This document shows positions 1 to 10,397 of a stretch of 64,000 nt of DNA, one piece after another. This DNA comes from Pseudomonas helvetica. GTDB lineage: Bacteria; Pseudomonadota; Gammaproteobacteria; Pseudomonadales; Pseudomonadaceae. The position numbers and the translations under genes were made by a program. Below the pieces are notes generated by a model that was not told the DNA's origin, made no database searches, and saw only the letters and a program-made list of their open reading frames with translations. The stretch is from assembly GCF_039908645.1 (NCBI RefSeq), contig NZ_CP150917.1, positions 964,501 through 1,028,500 on the forward strand, read 5' to 3'. Every line of letters begins with the position of its first letter. Within the stretch, counting starts at the first letter, position 1.

Positions 1-368
1 CCCAGCTGTTCTTCAAGCAGGGCTTCAGGCGTTGGCGCCTCAAAGCGACCCTGGTTGGCCACTTCCAGCGAGACCTGGCCAGGACGACCGGTCAGGCGGG
101 CAGCACCGCGACCCAACGGGCCGGACAGACGAATATCGTAGTAGTCCTGTCGTTGCAGCCAGAACACGGTGCCGCTGCCCGAGTCTTTCGGGGCCCGGAT
201 ACCGACCTTGCCGTTGATTTGCCAGCCATCGAGGCTGGTCAGTTGCTGTTTGTGCTCGCGCCATTGCGCGGGGTTGCCGTGGCCCTCGACGGATTCACGG
301 GCGCCAAAGCCCGCGCAACCGGCGAGCAGGGCGATGAAGCTGAAAACGATGATGTGGCGCAAAAACAT
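1..368 (-). CDS. lolB: Outer-membrane lipoprotein LolB, 3' part outside window
   Basis: LolB is the outer-membrane acceptor that takes lipoproteins from periplasmic LolA and inserts them into the outer membrane. The reading frame starts with ATG at 368 and stays open to the left edge, so about 122 codons of roughly 200 are visible. The N-terminus has a short hydrophobic stretch ending in the lipobox LLAGC. It is followed by the family-like segments [16 protein letters not shown] and [18 protein letters not shown]. The start lies 4 nt after the stop of the upstream TPR lipoprotein gene, so the two are probably co-transcribed. In pseudomonads ispE normally follows, which would lie outside the window. 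Confidence 0.93.
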   Translation of the reverse strand, partial: MFLRHIIVFSFIALLAGCAGFGARESVEGHGNPAQWREHKQQLTSLDGWQINGKVGIRAPKDSGSGTVFWLQRQDYYDIRLSGPLGRGAARLTGRPGQVSLEVANQGRFEAPTPEALLEEQL

Positions 369-372
369 GATT

Positions 373-2097
373 TTAAAGAGTCTCGGAACCGGTCAGGCGC
401 TTGATGGTGCTGCGCAGGGTTGGGCTGTCGGGTTGTTCCTTGAGGAATTTGCCCCAGATTTGTTTGGCTTCGCGTTGCTTGCCGTTGGCCCACAGGACTT
501 CACCCAGGTGCGCCGCGACTTCCTGATCGGGGAAACGCTCCAGGGCCTGGCGCAAGTAGCGTTCGGCGACATCGAGGTTGCCCAGGCGGTAATTCACCCA
601 GCCGAGGCTGTCGAGAACAGCCGGGTCTTCCGGGTTCAGCTGGTGCGCGTGCTCGATCAAGGTCTTGGCTTCGTCGTAACGCGTGGTGCGGTCGGACAGG
701 GTGTAACCGAGGGCATTCAGCGCCATGGCGTTATCCGGATCACGCTTGATGATCAGTCGCAGGTCTTTTTCCATCTGCGCCAGGTCATTGCGTTTTTCCG
801 CGAGCATGGCCCGGGTATAAAGCAGATTCAGATCGTCCGGATACTGCTTCAAGCCTTTATCGAGAACGGCCCAGGCGCGATCATCCTGCTTGTTGGCAGA
901 CAGGGTTTCGGCTTCGATCAGATACAGCTGGATCGCGTAATCCGGTTGTTCGTCGCGTGCTCTGGCCAAACGGCTTTGGGCTTCGGCGGTGCGTCCGTTG
1001 TTCATCAGGATGTCGGACTGACGCAGTTGCGCCGGCAAATAGTCGTTGCCCGGGCCGACCAGTGCGTACTCGATCAGGGCGCCTTGCGGGTCGTTGCGTT
1101 CTTCGGCGATGCGACCCAGGTTCAGGTGGGCCGAGTCGACATGGCTTTCCCGGGCGATCAGGTCTTCCAGGTAACCCTTGGCCTCCTTCCAGGCCTTGGC
1201 TTCCAGGCAAACCAGTGCCAGGGAATAGCGCAACTCGTCGTCTTCCGGATACTGCTGGACCAGGCTTGAGAACTGCTCTTTGGCGTCGTCCATGCGGTCC
1301 TGTTCGACCAGCATGCGGGCATACGTCAGGCGCAAGCGTTTGTCGTCCGGGTATTTGCGGATGCTTTTTTCCAGCAGCGGCAGCGCTTCTTTGCCACGGT
1401 TAAGGCTTTGCAGCAGGCGCGCGCGCAACAGAATCGGGGCGATTTCACCGTCTTGCGGAGGATTTTTCTCAAGCAGCGCCAGTGCGCCCTTGGTGTCACC
1501 GTCCTGTTGCAGCAACAGGGCCTTTCCGAAAATCAGTTGGCTGTTTTTCGGATGGCGCAGCAGCAAACGGTCAAAACTCTTCATCAGGCCGTTGCGGGTG
1601 TCCTGATCGGTATCGGCTGCAGACAGGGCGAGGAAGTCGAAGTGAGTATCGCCCTTGCCCAGCAGAACCTTCTCCATATAGGCCATGGAGTCGTCATAAC
1701 GCCCGGCGCGGGCCAGCTGCACGGCGGCGGCGCGCTGTGCTTCGAGGTCGTTCGGCGCGTTTTTCGCCCAGATCAGCGAGCTATCAAGCGCTGCCTGATC
1801 GGCGCCAAGGTATTCGGCGATGCGAAAGGCTCGCTCGGAGATGCCCGGGTCCTGGGTGTTGACGGCCTGGGTCACGTAGTTGTCCAGGGCAATGTCGAAA
1901 CGATTGCGTTGGCCAGCCAGTTCCGCGCTCAGCAGGCTGAAGATCGTGTCTTCGCTGAACGAGCTGTAAACCTTGGGCTTTTCAGGGGCCTTCGTGCTGC
2001 CTTCGACCGGCGGCGTACCGCTCGGCGAAACGGGTGCCAAGGCCTGGCAGCCGCTGAGGAAGACAAAAGCGAGGAGCAACGCGGAAGATCTATTCAT
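373..2097 (-). CDS. Tetratricopeptide-repeat lipoprotein
   Basis: This 574-residue protein begins with a lipoprotein signal ending in the lipobox FLSGC. A Pro/Ser-rich linker follows, then an almost continuous array of TPR-like helical pairs; the clearest lie in the C-terminal half, for example around [12 protein letters not shown] and [23 protein letters not shown]. Such TPR lipoproteins usually scaffold protein contacts at the envelope. No enzymatic motif is seen. It occupies the position I remember as PA4667, between hemA (divergent) and lolB, and the 4-nt gap to lolB suggests an operon. A link with lipoprotein or outer-membrane assembly is inferred from this neighbour only. Confidence 0.85.
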   Translation of the reverse strand: MNRSSALLLAFVFLSGCQALAPVSPSGTPPVEGSTKAPEKPKVYSSFSEDTIFSLLSAELAGQRNRFDIALDNYVTQAVNTQDPGISERAFRIAEYLGADQAALDSSLIWAKNAPNDLEAQRAAAVQLARAGRYDDSMAYMEKVLLGKGDTHFDFLALSAADTDQDTRNGLMKSFDRLLLRHPKNSQLIFGKALLLQQDGDTKGALALLEKNPPQDGEIAPILLRARLLQSLNRGKEALPLLEKSIRKYPDDKRLRLTYARMLVEQDRMDDAKEQFSSLVQQYPEDDELRYSLALVCLEAKAWKEAKGYLEDLIARESHVDSAHLNLGRIAEERNDPQGALIEYALVGPGNDYLPAQLRQSDILMNNGRTAEAQSRLARARDEQPDYAIQLYLIEAETLSANKQDDRAWAVLDKGLKQYPDDLNLLYTRAMLAEKRNDLAQMEKDLRLIIKRDPDNAMALNALGYTLSDRTTRYDEAKTLIEHAHQLNPEDPAVLDSLGWVNYRLGNLDVAERYLRQALERFPDQEVAAHLGEVLWANGKQREAKQIWGKFLKEQPDSPTLRSTIKRLTGSETL

Positions 2098-2313
2098 AGG
2101 GGAAGAGGACGACTAACCTGCGGTCGGATCATCATGACACAAGCCTTCGACCAAACATAACCGGCCTGTCAATTTGCCGTTGAACTCAATCCCTGTTCAG
2201 GTGTTCGAGCCCCTGTATAGAGGCAAGGTATCGGGACAATAGTCGGCAATGGTTGTTCTGAGTCAGGCGAAGTAGGACAATTGTCGGCTTCTCGACATCA
2301 TCAGCGATCTTGA

Positions 2314-3603
2314 ATGGCCTTCCTTGCACTCGGTATTAACCACAAGACTGCTTCCGTAGACGTCCGCGAGCGCGTGGCTTTTACCCCGGAACAGCTGGTT
2401 GAGGCCTTGCAGCAGCTCTGCCGACTCACCGACAGCCGCGAAGCTGCGATCCTCTCCACCTGCAATCGCAGTGAACTCTATATAGAACAGGATCAGCTTT
2501 CTGCCGATACCGTGTTGCGCTGGTTGGCCGATTATCACCATTTGAGCCTCGAAGAGCTGCGTGCCAGCGCTTATGTGCACGAAGATGATGCGGCAGTTCG
2601 TCACATGATGCGTGTCGCCTCCGGGCTCGATTCGCTGGTGTTGGGCGAACCACAGATTCTCGGCCAGATGAAATCGGCCTACGCCGTGGCCCGCGAGGCC
2701 GGCACCATTGGTCCGCTGCTTGGGCGTTTGTTCCAGGCCACGTTCAATGCGGCGAAGCAGGTGCGAACCGACACCGCCATCGGTGAAAACCCGGTGTCCG
2801 TGGCGTTTGCCGCGGTCAGCCTGGCGAAACAGATTTTCAGTGATCTGCAGCGCAGCCAGGCATTGCTGATCGGCGCTGGCGAGACCATTACCCTGGTCGC
2901 CCGCCATTTGCATGAGCTGGGCGTGAAGCGGATCGTGGTCGCCAACCGGACCCTGGAGCGCGCGAGCATCCTGGCTGAGCAGTTTGGCGCCCACGCGGTG
3001 CTACTCTCGGACATCCCGGCAGAACTGGTGCGCAGTGATATCGTCATCAGCTCAACCGCCAGCCAGTTGCCGATTCTTGGCAAAGGCGCGGTAGAAAGTG
3101 CCTTGAAACTGCGCAAACATAAACCGATCTTCATGGTTGATATCGCTGTACCACGGGATATCGAACCGGAAGTCGGCGAGTTGGACGACGTTTACCTCTA
3201 TAGCGTCGACGATCTCCACGAAGTGGTCGCTGAAAACCTCAAGAGCCGTCAGGGTGCTGCCCAGGCGGCGGAAGAGATGGTTTCCATCGGCGCCGATGAC
3301 TTCATGGTTCGTCTGCGTGAACTGGCGGCGGTGGATGTGCTCAAGGCCTATCGTCAACAGAGCGAACGCCTGCGCGATGAAGAATTGCAAAAGGCCCAGC
3401 GTCTGCTTGCCAACGGCAGCAGCGCTGAAGACGTGCTGGTGCAACTGGCTCGTGGCCTGACCAACAAACTGTTGCATGCCCCCAGCGTGCAGTTGAAAAA
3501 GCTTACCGCCGAAGGCCGCCTTGATGCGCTGGCCATGGCCCAGGAACTCTTTGCCCTCGGTGAGGGCAACTCGGATAGCTCTTCGGATAAAAAACCGCAA
3601 TGA
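2314..3603 (+). CDS. hemA: Glutamyl-tRNA reductase
   Basis: HemA reduces glutamyl-tRNA(Glu) to glutamate-1-semialdehyde with NADPH, the first committed step of C5-pathway heme synthesis. The 429-residue length is normal. The catalytic nucleophile is Cys50 in STCNRSELY. The NADPH domain follows near residues 180-200 ([17 protein letters not shown]), and a helical dimerisation domain ends the protein. The ATG at 2314 matches the family N-terminus ([10 protein letters not shown]), although the sequence before it (GCGATCTTGA) is a weak Shine-Dalgarno. The gene is divergent from the TPR lipoprotein gene across a 216-bp gap. Its stop overlaps prfA by ATGA, the usual hemA-prfA-prmC arrangement. Confidence 0.98.
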   Translation: MAFLALGINHKTASVDVRERVAFTPEQLVEALQQLCRLTDSREAAILSTCNRSELYIEQDQLSADTVLRWLADYHHLSLEELRASAYVHEDDAAVRHMMRVASGLDSLVLGEPQILGQMKSAYAVAREAGTIGPLLGRLFQATFNAAKQVRTDTAIGENPVSVAFAAVSLAKQIFSDLQRSQALLIGAGETITLVARHLHELGVKRIVVANRTLERASILAEQFGAHAVLLSDIPAELVRSDIVISSTASQLPILGKGAVESALKLRKHKPIFMVDIAVPRDIEPEVGELDDVYLYSVDDLHEVVAENLKSRQGAAQAAEEMVSIGADDFMVRLRELAAVDVLKAYRQQSERLRDEELQKAQRLLANGSSAEDVLVQLARGLTNKLLHAPSVQLKKLTAEGRLDALAMAQELFALGEGNSDSSSDKKPQ

Positions 3604-4682
3604 AAGCGTCACTGCTCAATAAGCTGGACATCCTCCAGGACCGTTTCGAGGAACTGACCGCCTTGCTTGGCGATGGCGAAGTCATTTCCGATCAGAACAA
3701 ATTCCGCACGTATTCCAAGGAATACGCGGAAGTTGAGCCGATTGTCGCCACCTATAAACAGTTGCTCAAGGTTCAGGGCGATCTCGAAGGTGCCCAGGCG
3801 CTGCTCAAGGACAGCGATCCGGACATGCGCGAAATGGCCGTCGAAGAAGTCCGCGAAGCCAAAGAGCAACTGATCGAACTTGAAGCCAGCCTGCAACGCA
3901 TGCTGCTGCCCAAGGACCCGAACGACGGGCGCAACGTGTTCCTGGAAATTCGTGCCGGTACTGGCGGCGACGAAGCGGCGATCTTCTCCGGCGATCTGTT
4001 CCGCATGTATTCGCGTTACGCCGAACGGCGTGGCTGGCGGGTCGAGATTCTGTCGGAGAACATCGGCGAACACGGCGGCTTCAAGGAAGTTATCGCGCGG
4101 GTCGAAGGCGACAATGTCTACGGCAAGCTGAAGTTCGAATCCGGCGCGCACCGCGTGCAACGGGTTCCGGCCACCGAATCCCAGGGCCGTATCCACACCT
4201 CGGCCTGCACCGTGGCGGTGTTGCCTGAGCCGGACGAACAGGAAGCGATCGAGATCAACCCGGCCGATTTGCGCGTCGATACCTATCGCTCCTCCGGCGC
4301 AGGCGGTCAGCACGTGAACAAGACCGACTCGGCGATCCGGATTACCCACTTGCCGTCGGGCATCGTGGTCGAGTGCCAGGAAGAACGGTCCCAGCACAAG
4401 AACCGGGCGCGGGCGATGTCCTGGCTCTCGGCTAAATTGAATGACCAGCAAACCAGCGCTGCGGCGAATGCCATCGCCAGCGAGCGCAAATTGCTGGTGG
4501 GCTCGGGCGACCGCTCCGAGCGAATCCGTACCTACAATTTCGCCCAGGGGCGGGTCACCGACCATCGGGTCAACCTGACGCTGTATTCCCTCGACGAAAT
4601 CCTCGCGGGTGGCGTCGATGCCGTGATCGAGCCGTTATTGGCCGAATTCCAGGCAGATCAACTGGCAGCGATAGGTGAATAA
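3600..4682 (+). CDS. prfA: Peptide chain release factor 1
   Basis: RF1 recognises UAA and UAG stop codons and triggers peptidyl-tRNA hydrolysis. The 360-residue protein shows the codon-recognition tripeptide PAT at residues 190-192 ([11 protein letters not shown]). The universal GGQ lies at 235-237 ([15 protein letters not shown]); its Gln is methylated by PrmC, encoded next. The start codon overlaps the hemA stop (ATGA) and the stop codon directly abuts the prmC start, so the three genes are translationally coupled. Nothing unusual was seen. Confidence 0.98.
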   Translation: MKASLLNKLDILQDRFEELTALLGDGEVISDQNKFRTYSKEYAEVEPIVATYKQLLKVQGDLEGAQALLKDSDPDMREMAVEEVREAKEQLIELEASLQRMLLPKDPNDGRNVFLEIRAGTGGDEAAIFSGDLFRMYSRYAERRGWRVEILSENIGEHGGFKEVIARVEGDNVYGKLKFESGAHRVQRVPATESQGRIHTSACTVAVLPEPDEQEAIEINPADLRVDTYRSSGAGGQHVNKTDSAIRITHLPSGIVVECQEERSQHKNRARAMSWLSAKLNDQQTSAAANAIASERKLLVGSGDRSERIRTYNFAQGRVTDHRVNLTLYSLDEILAGGVDAVIEPLLAEFQADQLAAIGE

Positions 4683-5513
4683 ATGACCATCATTGCCAGT
4701 TTGTTACGTGCAGCCGACCTGCCTGACTCGCCGACCGCGCGCCTGGATGCTGAATTGCTGCTGGCCGCGGCCCTGGGCAAGTCCCGCAGTTTTCTGCACA
4801 CCTGGCCGGAGCGCATCGTTCCCAGCGAAGCCGCGCTGATCTTTGCCGAGTACCTGCAACGTCGTCGCTCCGGCGAACCGGTGGCTTACATTCTCGGCCA
4901 GCAGGGATTCTGGAAGCTGGACCTGGAAGTGGCGCCGCATACGCTGATCCCGCGTCCGGACACCGAGCTGCTGGTTGAAACTGCCCTGGAACTGTTGCCC
5001 GCAACACCGGCCAAGGTTCTCGATCTGGGCACCGGCAGCGGCGCGATTGCCCTGGCGTTGGCCAGCGAGCGTCCAGCCTGGCAAGTCACTGCAGTGGACC
5101 GGGTCCTCGAGGCCGTGGCCCTGGCCGAGCGCAATCGCCAGCGTCTGCACTTGAACAACGTCACGGTGCTGAGCAGTCACTGGTTCAGTGCGCTGAAAGA
5201 TCATCGTTACACGCTGATCATCAGTAATCCGCCTTATATCGCCTGCGCCGACCCGCACCTGGTGGTCGGTGACGTGCGTTTCGAGCCGGCCAGTGCGTTG
5301 GTGGCCGGCACCGACGGGCTCGATGACTTGCGTTTGATCATCGCCCAGGCGCCTGGCCACCTGGAAGCGGGCGGCTGGTTGATGCTCGAGCACGGTTATG
5401 ATCAGGCCGATGCCGTGCGCGATTTGCTGCTGACCCAAGGTTTTGAAGAGGTCCACAGCCGCAAGGACCTCGGTGACCATGAACGTATCAGTCTGGGGCG
5501 TCTACCGTGCTGA
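4683..5513 (+). CDS. prmC: Peptide chain release factor N5-glutamine methyltransferase
   Basis: PrmC uses S-adenosylmethionine to methylate the GGQ glutamine of RF1 and RF2, raising termination efficiency. The 276-residue protein has an N-terminal helical substrate-binding part, the SAM loop DLGTGSGAIAL at about 114-124, and the catalytic NPPY at 182-185 (IISNPPYIAC). Its ATG follows the prfA stop with no gap. Its own stop overlaps the GTG start of moeB, continuing the chain of coupled genes. Confidence 0.97.
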   Translation: MTIIASLLRAADLPDSPTARLDAELLLAAALGKSRSFLHTWPERIVPSEAALIFAEYLQRRRSGEPVAYILGQQGFWKLDLEVAPHTLIPRPDTELLVETALELLPATPAKVLDLGTGSGAIALALASERPAWQVTAVDRVLEAVALAERNRQRLHLNNVTVLSSHWFSALKDHRYTLIISNPPYIACADPHLVVGDVRFEPASALVAGTDGLDDLRLIIAQAPGHLEAGGWLMLEHGYDQADAVRDLLLTQGFEEVHSRKDLGDHERISLGRLPC

Positions 5514-6262
5514 ATGATCAGGAGCTGTTGCGGTATAGCCGGCAGATTCTGTTGCAACATGTCGACATCGACGGCCAATTGCGACTCAAGCAAAGCCGCG
5601 TCTTGATCGTCGGCCTCGGCGGGCTGGGTGCGCCGGTCGCGCTGTACCTGGCGGCTGCCGGTGTCGGTGAGTTGCATCTGGCGGACTTCGACACGGTCGA
5701 CCTGACCAACCTGCAACGGCAGATCATTCACGATACCGACAGCGTCGGGCTGAGCAAGGTCGACTCGGCTATCCGGCGTCTGACAGCGATAAACCCCGAG
5801 ATTCAACTGATCGCTCATCGCACCGCGCTGGACGAAGACTCGTTGGCCGCTGCGGTGTCGGCGGTCGATGTGGTGCTCGATTGCTCCGACAATTTTTCCA
5901 CCCGCGAAGCGGTGAACGCGGCGTGTGTAGCGGCGCGAAAACCCTTGGTCAGCGGTGCGGCGATTCGCCTGGAAGGGCAGTTGTCTGTGTTCGACCCACG
6001 TCGCGCCGAAAGCCCGTGTTACCACTGCTTGTACGGGCACGGCAGCGAAGCCGAACTGACCTGCAGCGAGGCCGGCGTGCTCGGTCCGTTGGTGGGGTTG
6101 GTGGGCAGCCTGCAAGCGCTTGAGGCGCTGAAACTGTTGGTCGGGTTCGGTGAGCCGTTGGTGGGACGGTTATTATTAATCGATGCCTTGGGGGCGCGGT
6201 TCCGCGAGTTGCGGGTCAAGCGTGATCCAGGCTGCAGTGTTTGCGGGGGCAGGCATGCGTGA
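5507..6262 (+). CDS. moeB: Molybdopterin-synthase adenylyltransferase MoeB (HesA/ThiF family)
   Basis: MoeB-type E1-like enzymes adenylate the C-terminal glycine of a MoaD or ThiS-like sulfur carrier. The 251-residue protein has the nucleotide-binding loop [13 protein letters not shown], the [13 protein letters not shown] segment that contacts ATP, and two zinc-binding CxxC pairs (CYHC near 170 and CSVC near the C-terminus). The GTG start at 5507 overlaps the end of prmC. The gene end overlaps murI by 8 nt. Without moaD or thiS nearby the carrier cannot be assigned; the symbol rests on family likeness and conserved position (PA4663 in my memory). Confidence 0.9.
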   Translation: MLNDQELLRYSRQILLQHVDIDGQLRLKQSRVLIVGLGGLGAPVALYLAAAGVGELHLADFDTVDLTNLQRQIIHDTDSVGLSKVDSAIRRLTAINPEIQLIAHRTALDEDSLAAAVSAVDVVLDCSDNFSTREAVNAACVAARKPLVSGAAIRLEGQLSVFDPRRAESPCYHCLYGHGSEAELTCSEAGVLGPLVGLVGSLQALEALKLLVGFGEPLVGRLLLIDALGARFRELRVKRDPGCSVCGGRHA

Positions 6263-7046
6263 AGCGCCCATCGGCGTGTTCGATTCCGGGGTCGGCGGGT
6301 TGTCGGTGCTGGCCGAGATCCAGCAATTGTTGCCCAATGAATCGCTGTTGTATGTCGGCGATTGCGGGAACATTCCCTATGGCGAGAAATCTCCCGAGTT
6401 CATTCGCCAGCGTTGCAGCGTAGTCGCGGAGTTTTTTGTCCGGCAAGGTGCCAAGGCCTTGGTCGTGGCCTGCAACACGGCAACCGTGGCCGGTGTCGCG
6501 GATTTGCGTCGCGACTACCCGGACTGGCCCATCATCGGCATGGAGCCTGCGGTCAAGCCAGCTGCCGCGGCCACTCGCAGTGGTGTGGTCGGTGTGCTCG
6601 CCACTACCGGGACGTTGCAGAGCGCCAAGTTCGCGGCCTTACTCGACCGTTTTGCCACCGATGTACGGGTCATCACTCAGCCGTGCCCAGGGTTGGTGGA
6701 GCTGATCGAAGCCGGTGACCTGCACAGCCAGGAGCTGTGCCAGTTACTGGCCGGTTATCTCGAACCTCTGCTGGCGGGCGGGTGTGACACGATTATTCTC
6801 GGTTGCACGCACTATCCTTTCCTCAAGCCATTGCTCAAGCAGATGCTCCCCGCCGACATCAGCCTGATCGACACTGGCGCGGCGGTTGCCCGGCAAACCC
6901 AGCGCCTGCTGGCCGAGCGTGAGTTGCTCGCAGTAGGGCCACCTCGCGACGCGCAGTTCTGGACCAGTGCCAGCCCCGAGCACTTGAGAAATATCCTGCC
7001 GCTGCTCTGGCATAACGCCGGGGTTGTGCAAAGCTTCAGTCTGTAG
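6255..7046 (+). CDS. murI: Glutamate racemase
   Basis: MurI interconverts L- and D-glutamate and supplies D-Glu for peptidoglycan. I take ATG at 6255 as the start, giving 263 residues that begin [16 protein letters not shown] longer in-frame extension to 6183 runs inside moeB and lacks family sequence. The two catalytic cysteines are Cys73 (VACNTATV) and Cys184 (LGCTHYPF), with the conserved Asp10-Ser11 near the N-terminus. The gene overlaps the moeB end by 8 nt and closes the hemA-to-murI run. Confidence 0.97.
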   Translation: MREAPIGVFDSGVGGLSVLAEIQQLLPNESLLYVGDCGNIPYGEKSPEFIRQRCSVVAEFFVRQGAKALVVACNTATVAGVADLRRDYPDWPIIGMEPAVKPAAAATRSGVVGVLATTGTLQSAKFAALLDRFATDVRVITQPCPGLVELIEAGDLHSQELCQLLAGYLEPLLAGGCDTIILGCTHYPFLKPLLKQMLPADISLIDTGAAVARQTQRLLAERELLAVGPPRDAQFWTSASPEHLRNILPLLWHNAGVVQSFSL

Positions 7047-7162
7047 AAAGTCGTTTTGGGGAGCGCTTCAATTGGATGCATTTCTATTGAGGCGTGGATC
7101 TTCATAGCACGTCTGTTGAGCCCCAAAAAACAAACATAATCGTTCGGAAAAGGATGTTTCTC

Positions 7163-7681
7163 ATGAAACGACTGTTCTGTTTAGCCGCGATCGCGGTCGT
7201 GTTGTTGGGGCACAGTTTTACCGCACAAGCAGCTGGCGTCGAGTTTGCGGTTGGCCAGACCAGCGGTTCGACCCAGACTTATCGCCTGGGCCTGCAATGG
7301 GATTGGGATAAAAGCTGGTGGCAGACTGATGTCGGGCGCGTGACGGGCTACTGGAGCGGTGCGTACACCTATTGGAATGGTGACAAGACTGTAAGCAATC
7401 ACAGCCTGTCATTCTCTCCGGTGTTCGTTTATGAGTTTTCCGGGCAAACCGTCAAACCTTATCTGGAGGCCGGCATCGGCGTTGCGGTATTCGCTCACGA
7501 CGAAGTGGACGATCGCCGGTTGGGCGAGGCTTTTCAATTTGAGGATCGATTGGGGTTCGGCCTGCGGTTTGCTGGCGGGCATGAAATCGGGATTCGCGCG
7601 ACGCATTACTCCAACGCCCATATCAACGTCACCAATGACGGTATAGAAAGTTACACGTTGCATTACACGATGCCGCTGTAA
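7163..7681 (+). CDS. pagL: Lipid A 3-O-deacylase, PagL family
   Basis: PagL is an outer-membrane eight-strand beta-barrel that removes the 3-O acyl chain of lipid A. The ATG at 7163 has AGGA 8 nt upstream and gives 172 residues. A signal peptide ends near AQA, the repeated aromatic/Gly pattern of a barrel follows, and the last residue pairs have the C-terminal barrel look. The catalytic triad is visible as His148 and Ser150 in HYSNAH and Glu162 in NDGIESY, the same spacing as in P. aeruginosa PagL. An upstream in-frame ATG at 7154 is less likely. The 116-bp gap before it contains a broken inverted repeat (TTGGGGAGC and GAGCCCCAA). Confidence 0.93.
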   Translation: MKRLFCLAAIAVVLLGHSFTAQAAGVEFAVGQTSGSTQTYRLGLQWDWDKSWWQTDVGRVTGYWSGAYTYWNGDKTVSNHSLSFSPVFVYEFSGQTVKPYLEAGIGVAVFAHDEVDDRRLGEAFQFEDRLGFGLRFAGGHEIGIRATHYSNAHINVTNDGIESYTLHYTMPL

Positions 7682-7732
7682 TGTGCCGACGCATGGTGGG
7701 TAATTGTGGTGAGGGGGCTGTGCAAATCAGGA

Positions 7733-8038
7733 TCAGCGATACACCGTCGCAATCCCCTGGCGCTCGTCGATGCACTCCGGTGCGCCCATCTCGAACTCCC
7801 GGCAGATCAGCGGGCGCTTTTCGTAAATGGTGCACATCATGCTGTCGCGATCCAGCGCGGCACACCAGCCGTCATCCAGGCGCAGCATGACTTCCCCGCC
7901 CCAATCGTCGGTGTCGATAAAACGTTCGGGCACGCCAGTGTCGGTGATCAGCATGACTTCGAGCTGGCAACAGCAGGCTGCGCAGGTCGAGCAGGTGACC
8001 GCTGGTTCGGCGATGGTCTTGATGGGGATCGTGTTCAT
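7733..8038 (-). CDS. YkgJ-family cysteine cluster protein
   Basis: This 101-residue protein carries the CxxCxxCC pattern of the YkgJ (Fe-S or zinc cluster) family near residues 16-23 (CSTCAACC). Further cysteines lie at CAALDRDSMMC and RPLICREFEMG. The family is thought to bind a metal or Fe-S cluster but has no settled function. The gene converges on pagL with a 51-bp gap and lies downstream of the SDR gene on the same strand, 55 bp away, so it may be the last gene of the photolyase-containing operon. No strong ribosome-binding site precedes its ATG. Confidence 0.85.
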   Translation of the reverse strand: MNTIPIKTIAEPAVTCSTCAACCCQLEVMLITDTGVPERFIDTDDWGGEVMLRLDDGWCAALDRDSMMCTIYEKRPLICREFEMGAPECIDERQGIATVYR

Positions 8039-8092
8039 AGGTGCGCAGTGTAAGGCAGCGCGCCGTAGCTGTGTGAAAGGCCTGACGGACGC

Positions 8093-8938
8093 TCAACCGG
8101 ATGGGGTTGTCGACAGGCGTTGGTCATGATCCGTTTGCGGCGTATCGATGCTTGGCGGCGCGCGCCTGACCATGCGTTTGCCGATCACTAATTTTGCGCG
8201 GTTGGACATTTTCGACAAAGGCCAGAGTGCAACCATCGACAGGGCCAGGAGGGGGATTTCCTGCGGGCGCTGCTTGAGGGTTTCGACGACGTGGCGTGCG
8301 GCGTTGTCGGCCGACCAGATTTGTGGCATCGGATAGTCGTTGTTCCCGCTCGGCAGGGGGGCGACGGAGCCGGGGCTAACCAGGGTGATTTCAACACCTT
8401 CCGAGGCGGGGTCGATGCGCAGGGACTCAAACAGATACCGCAGCCCGGCTTTCGAGGCGCCATAGGCTTCGGTCCGAGGCAGGGCCAGATCAGTCACTGA
8501 GCTGGCGATACCCACCAGATGGGGAGTGATACCAGCGCGCAGCAGCGGCAGGGCGGCGTCGATGCAATAGCTGCTGGCGAGCAGGTTGGTGCGCACCACA
8601 TGTTCGATGATCGAGGTGTCGAACTGCTGGGTGTCAACATATTCACAGGTGCCGGCATTGATAATCACGGTGTCCAGCGAGCCCCACTCCTGTTGGATCC
8701 GTTCGCCAATCTCGCGCACGGTCTGACTGCTGGTCAGATTGCCCGCCACCACCAGCACTTGTCCCGGATAGCGCTGGGCCAGGACTTTCAATGGTGCAAT
8801 CGTGCGAGCACTGACCGCCAGGTGCATGCCGGACTTCAACAGTTCCTCGGCCAGTGCAGCACCAATGCCGTTGCCGGCTCCCGTCAGCCAATACCGTCGT
8901 GGCGTTGTATGACTCAATCCACTCTCCTTTTCAGTCAT
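8093..8938 (-). CDS. Short-chain dehydrogenase/reductase in the phrB operon
   Basis: This is a classical SDR of 281 residues: the cofactor loop TGAGNGIG near residue 18, NAG (IINAGT) and the active-site YGASK. The substrate is unknown. The ATG at 8938 overlaps the end of phrB by 8 nt and is preceded by GGAG at 6-nt spacing. A TTG 15 bp downstream, preceded by AAGGAG, is an alternative start. A still longer frame to 9046 runs into phrB and is not credible. Overlap with phrB implies joint expression and hence a possible place in the light-induced response; this is an inference from context. Confidence 0.85.
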   Translation of the reverse strand: MTEKESGLSHTTPRRYWLTGAGNGIGAALAEELLKSGMHLAVSARTIAPLKVLAQRYPGQVLVVAGNLTSSQTVREIGERIQQEWGSLDTVIINAGTCEYVDTQQFDTSIIEHVVRTNLLASSYCIDAALPLLRAGITPHLVGIASSVTDLALPRTEAYGASKAGLRYLFESLRIDPASEGVEITLVSPGSVAPLPSGNNDYPMPQIWSADNAARHVVETLKQRPQEIPLLALSMVALWPLSKMSNRAKLVIGKRMVRRAPPSIDTPQTDHDQRLSTTPSG

Positions 8939-10397
8939 GTCTCGCTCCGAGATCCAGACGCGAAGGCAAATGTTTGAATGCCGCCAGTGCGCGTTCGCGT
9001 GACTGGCCCAGATTGACGATTGGCAGTGGATAGTCGGCCACGCCAAACAGTCCGCCCATGGCCGCCGGGTTGTGGATCGATTTGTTGTTCAGCCCCGCCA
9101 GTTCCGGCAGCCAGTGCTTGATGAACAGACCTTCAGCGTCGAATTTTTCCGACTGGCTCAGCGGGTTGAAAATCCGGAACCAGGGCGCCGAATCGGTGCC
9201 GGTGGAAGCGCTCCACTGCCAGCCGCCGTTGTTCGCGGCCAGATCGCCATCAATCAAATGGCGCATGAAAAAACGCTCACCTTCGCGCCAGTCGATCAGC
9301 AGGTTTTTTGTCAGGAACATCGCCACCAGCATCCGCAGACGGTTGTGCATCCAGCCGGTTTCCAGCAGTTGGCGCATGGCAGCATCGATGATCGGCAGCC
9401 CGGTGCGCGCCTCTTTCCAGGCCGCCAGCTCATCCGGAGCATCGCGCCAGGCAAGGGCTTCGGTTTCCGGGCGAAAGGCGCGGTGCCGGGAGACCCGTGG
9501 ATAGCCCACCAGAATGTGTTTGTAAAACTCGCGCCAGAGCAGTTCGTTGATCCAGGTGATGACGCCGACGCTGCCGCTTTCGAACTCGCCTTGATTGCTT
9601 TGCACGGCGGCGTGCAGGCACTGGCGTGGCGAAATCACCCCGGCTGCGAGGTACGCGGACAACTGGCTGGTACCGGGTTTTGCCGGGAAGTCGCGTTGCT
9701 CCTTGTAGTCATCAATCTGCCCTTGGGCGAACTGCTCCAGACGCCGATGAGCTTCACCTTCACCGGCGGGCCAGAGCACGCGCAGATGTTCGCTTGGTGT
9801 GTCGAAGCCCTCGACCTGCAATGGAATCGGGTCACGGTTGATGGCCGTTGGCATCTGAACCCCGGGGGCGGCAATCAGGCGCGGTAATGCAACCTGCAGG
9901 CGGGTGTAGCAAGCTTTGCGGAATTGGCTGAAGACCTGGAAGTACGTACCGGTTTTGGTCAGCACGCTGCCGGGCTTGAGCAGCAATTGATCGAGGTAGC
10001 TGTAAAAGCCAATGCCCGCAGCGTCGAGAGTCTTGCTGACGGCTGCATCACGGCGACTTTCATTCACGCCGTATTCCTCGTTGACGTGAACCGCCTCGAC
10101 GTTCAGCTCTGTGCATAACTGGCCAAGCACCTGCGGCGCATCATCCCAGCGTGCGGCAGTACGGATCAGCAAGGGAATGTTCAGCTCGCCGAGGGCGTGG
10201 CTCAACTCGCGCAGGTTACGCAGCCAGAAATCCACTTTGCACGGTGCATCATCGTGGGCATGCCATTGCTGCGGGCTCAACAAATACACCGCCACGCATG
10301 GACCACGAGCTGCGGCGGCCGAGAGGGCAGTGTTGTCATGCAGACGCAAGTCGCTGCGCAGCCAGATCAATTGCAGGGAAGTTTTGCCTACAAGCAT
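8931..10397 (-). CDS. phrB: Deoxyribodipyrimidine photolyase
   Basis: PhrB uses blue light, FAD and an antenna chromophore to split cyclobutane pyrimidine dimers. The 488-residue length is normal for class I CPD photolyases. The N-terminal Rossmann antenna domain begins LQLIWLRSDLRLHDNTAL. The C-terminal FAD domain shows RTGLPIIDAAMRQL, the conserved Trp-rich segment NNGGWQWSASTGTDSAPWFRIFNP written here in part as NGGWQWSASTG, and the final KSIHNPAAM-type region. The ATG abuts the stop of the MerR-type regulator with no gap. Cotranscription with a LitR-like regulator suggests light control. Confidence 0.97.
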   Translation of the reverse strand: MLVGKTSLQLIWLRSDLRLHDNTALSAAAARGPCVAVYLLSPQQWHAHDDAPCKVDFWLRNLRELSHALGELNIPLLIRTAARWDDAPQVLGQLCTELNVEAVHVNEEYGVNESRRDAAVSKTLDAAGIGFYSYLDQLLLKPGSVLTKTGTYFQVFSQFRKACYTRLQVALPRLIAAPGVQMPTAINRDPIPLQVEGFDTPSEHLRVLWPAGEGEAHRRLEQFAQGQIDDYKEQRDFPAKPGTSQLSAYLAAGVISPRQCLHAAVQSNQGEFESGSVGVITWINELLWREFYKHILVGYPRVSRHRAFRPETEALAWRDAPDELAAWKEARTGLPIIDAAMRQLLETGWMHNRLRMLVAMFLTKNLLIDWREGERFFMRHLIDGDLAANNGGWQWSASTGTDSAPWFRIFNPLSQSEKFDAEGLFIKHWLPELAGLNNKSIHNPAAMGGLFGVADYPLPIVNLGQSRERALAAFKHLPSRLDLGARHD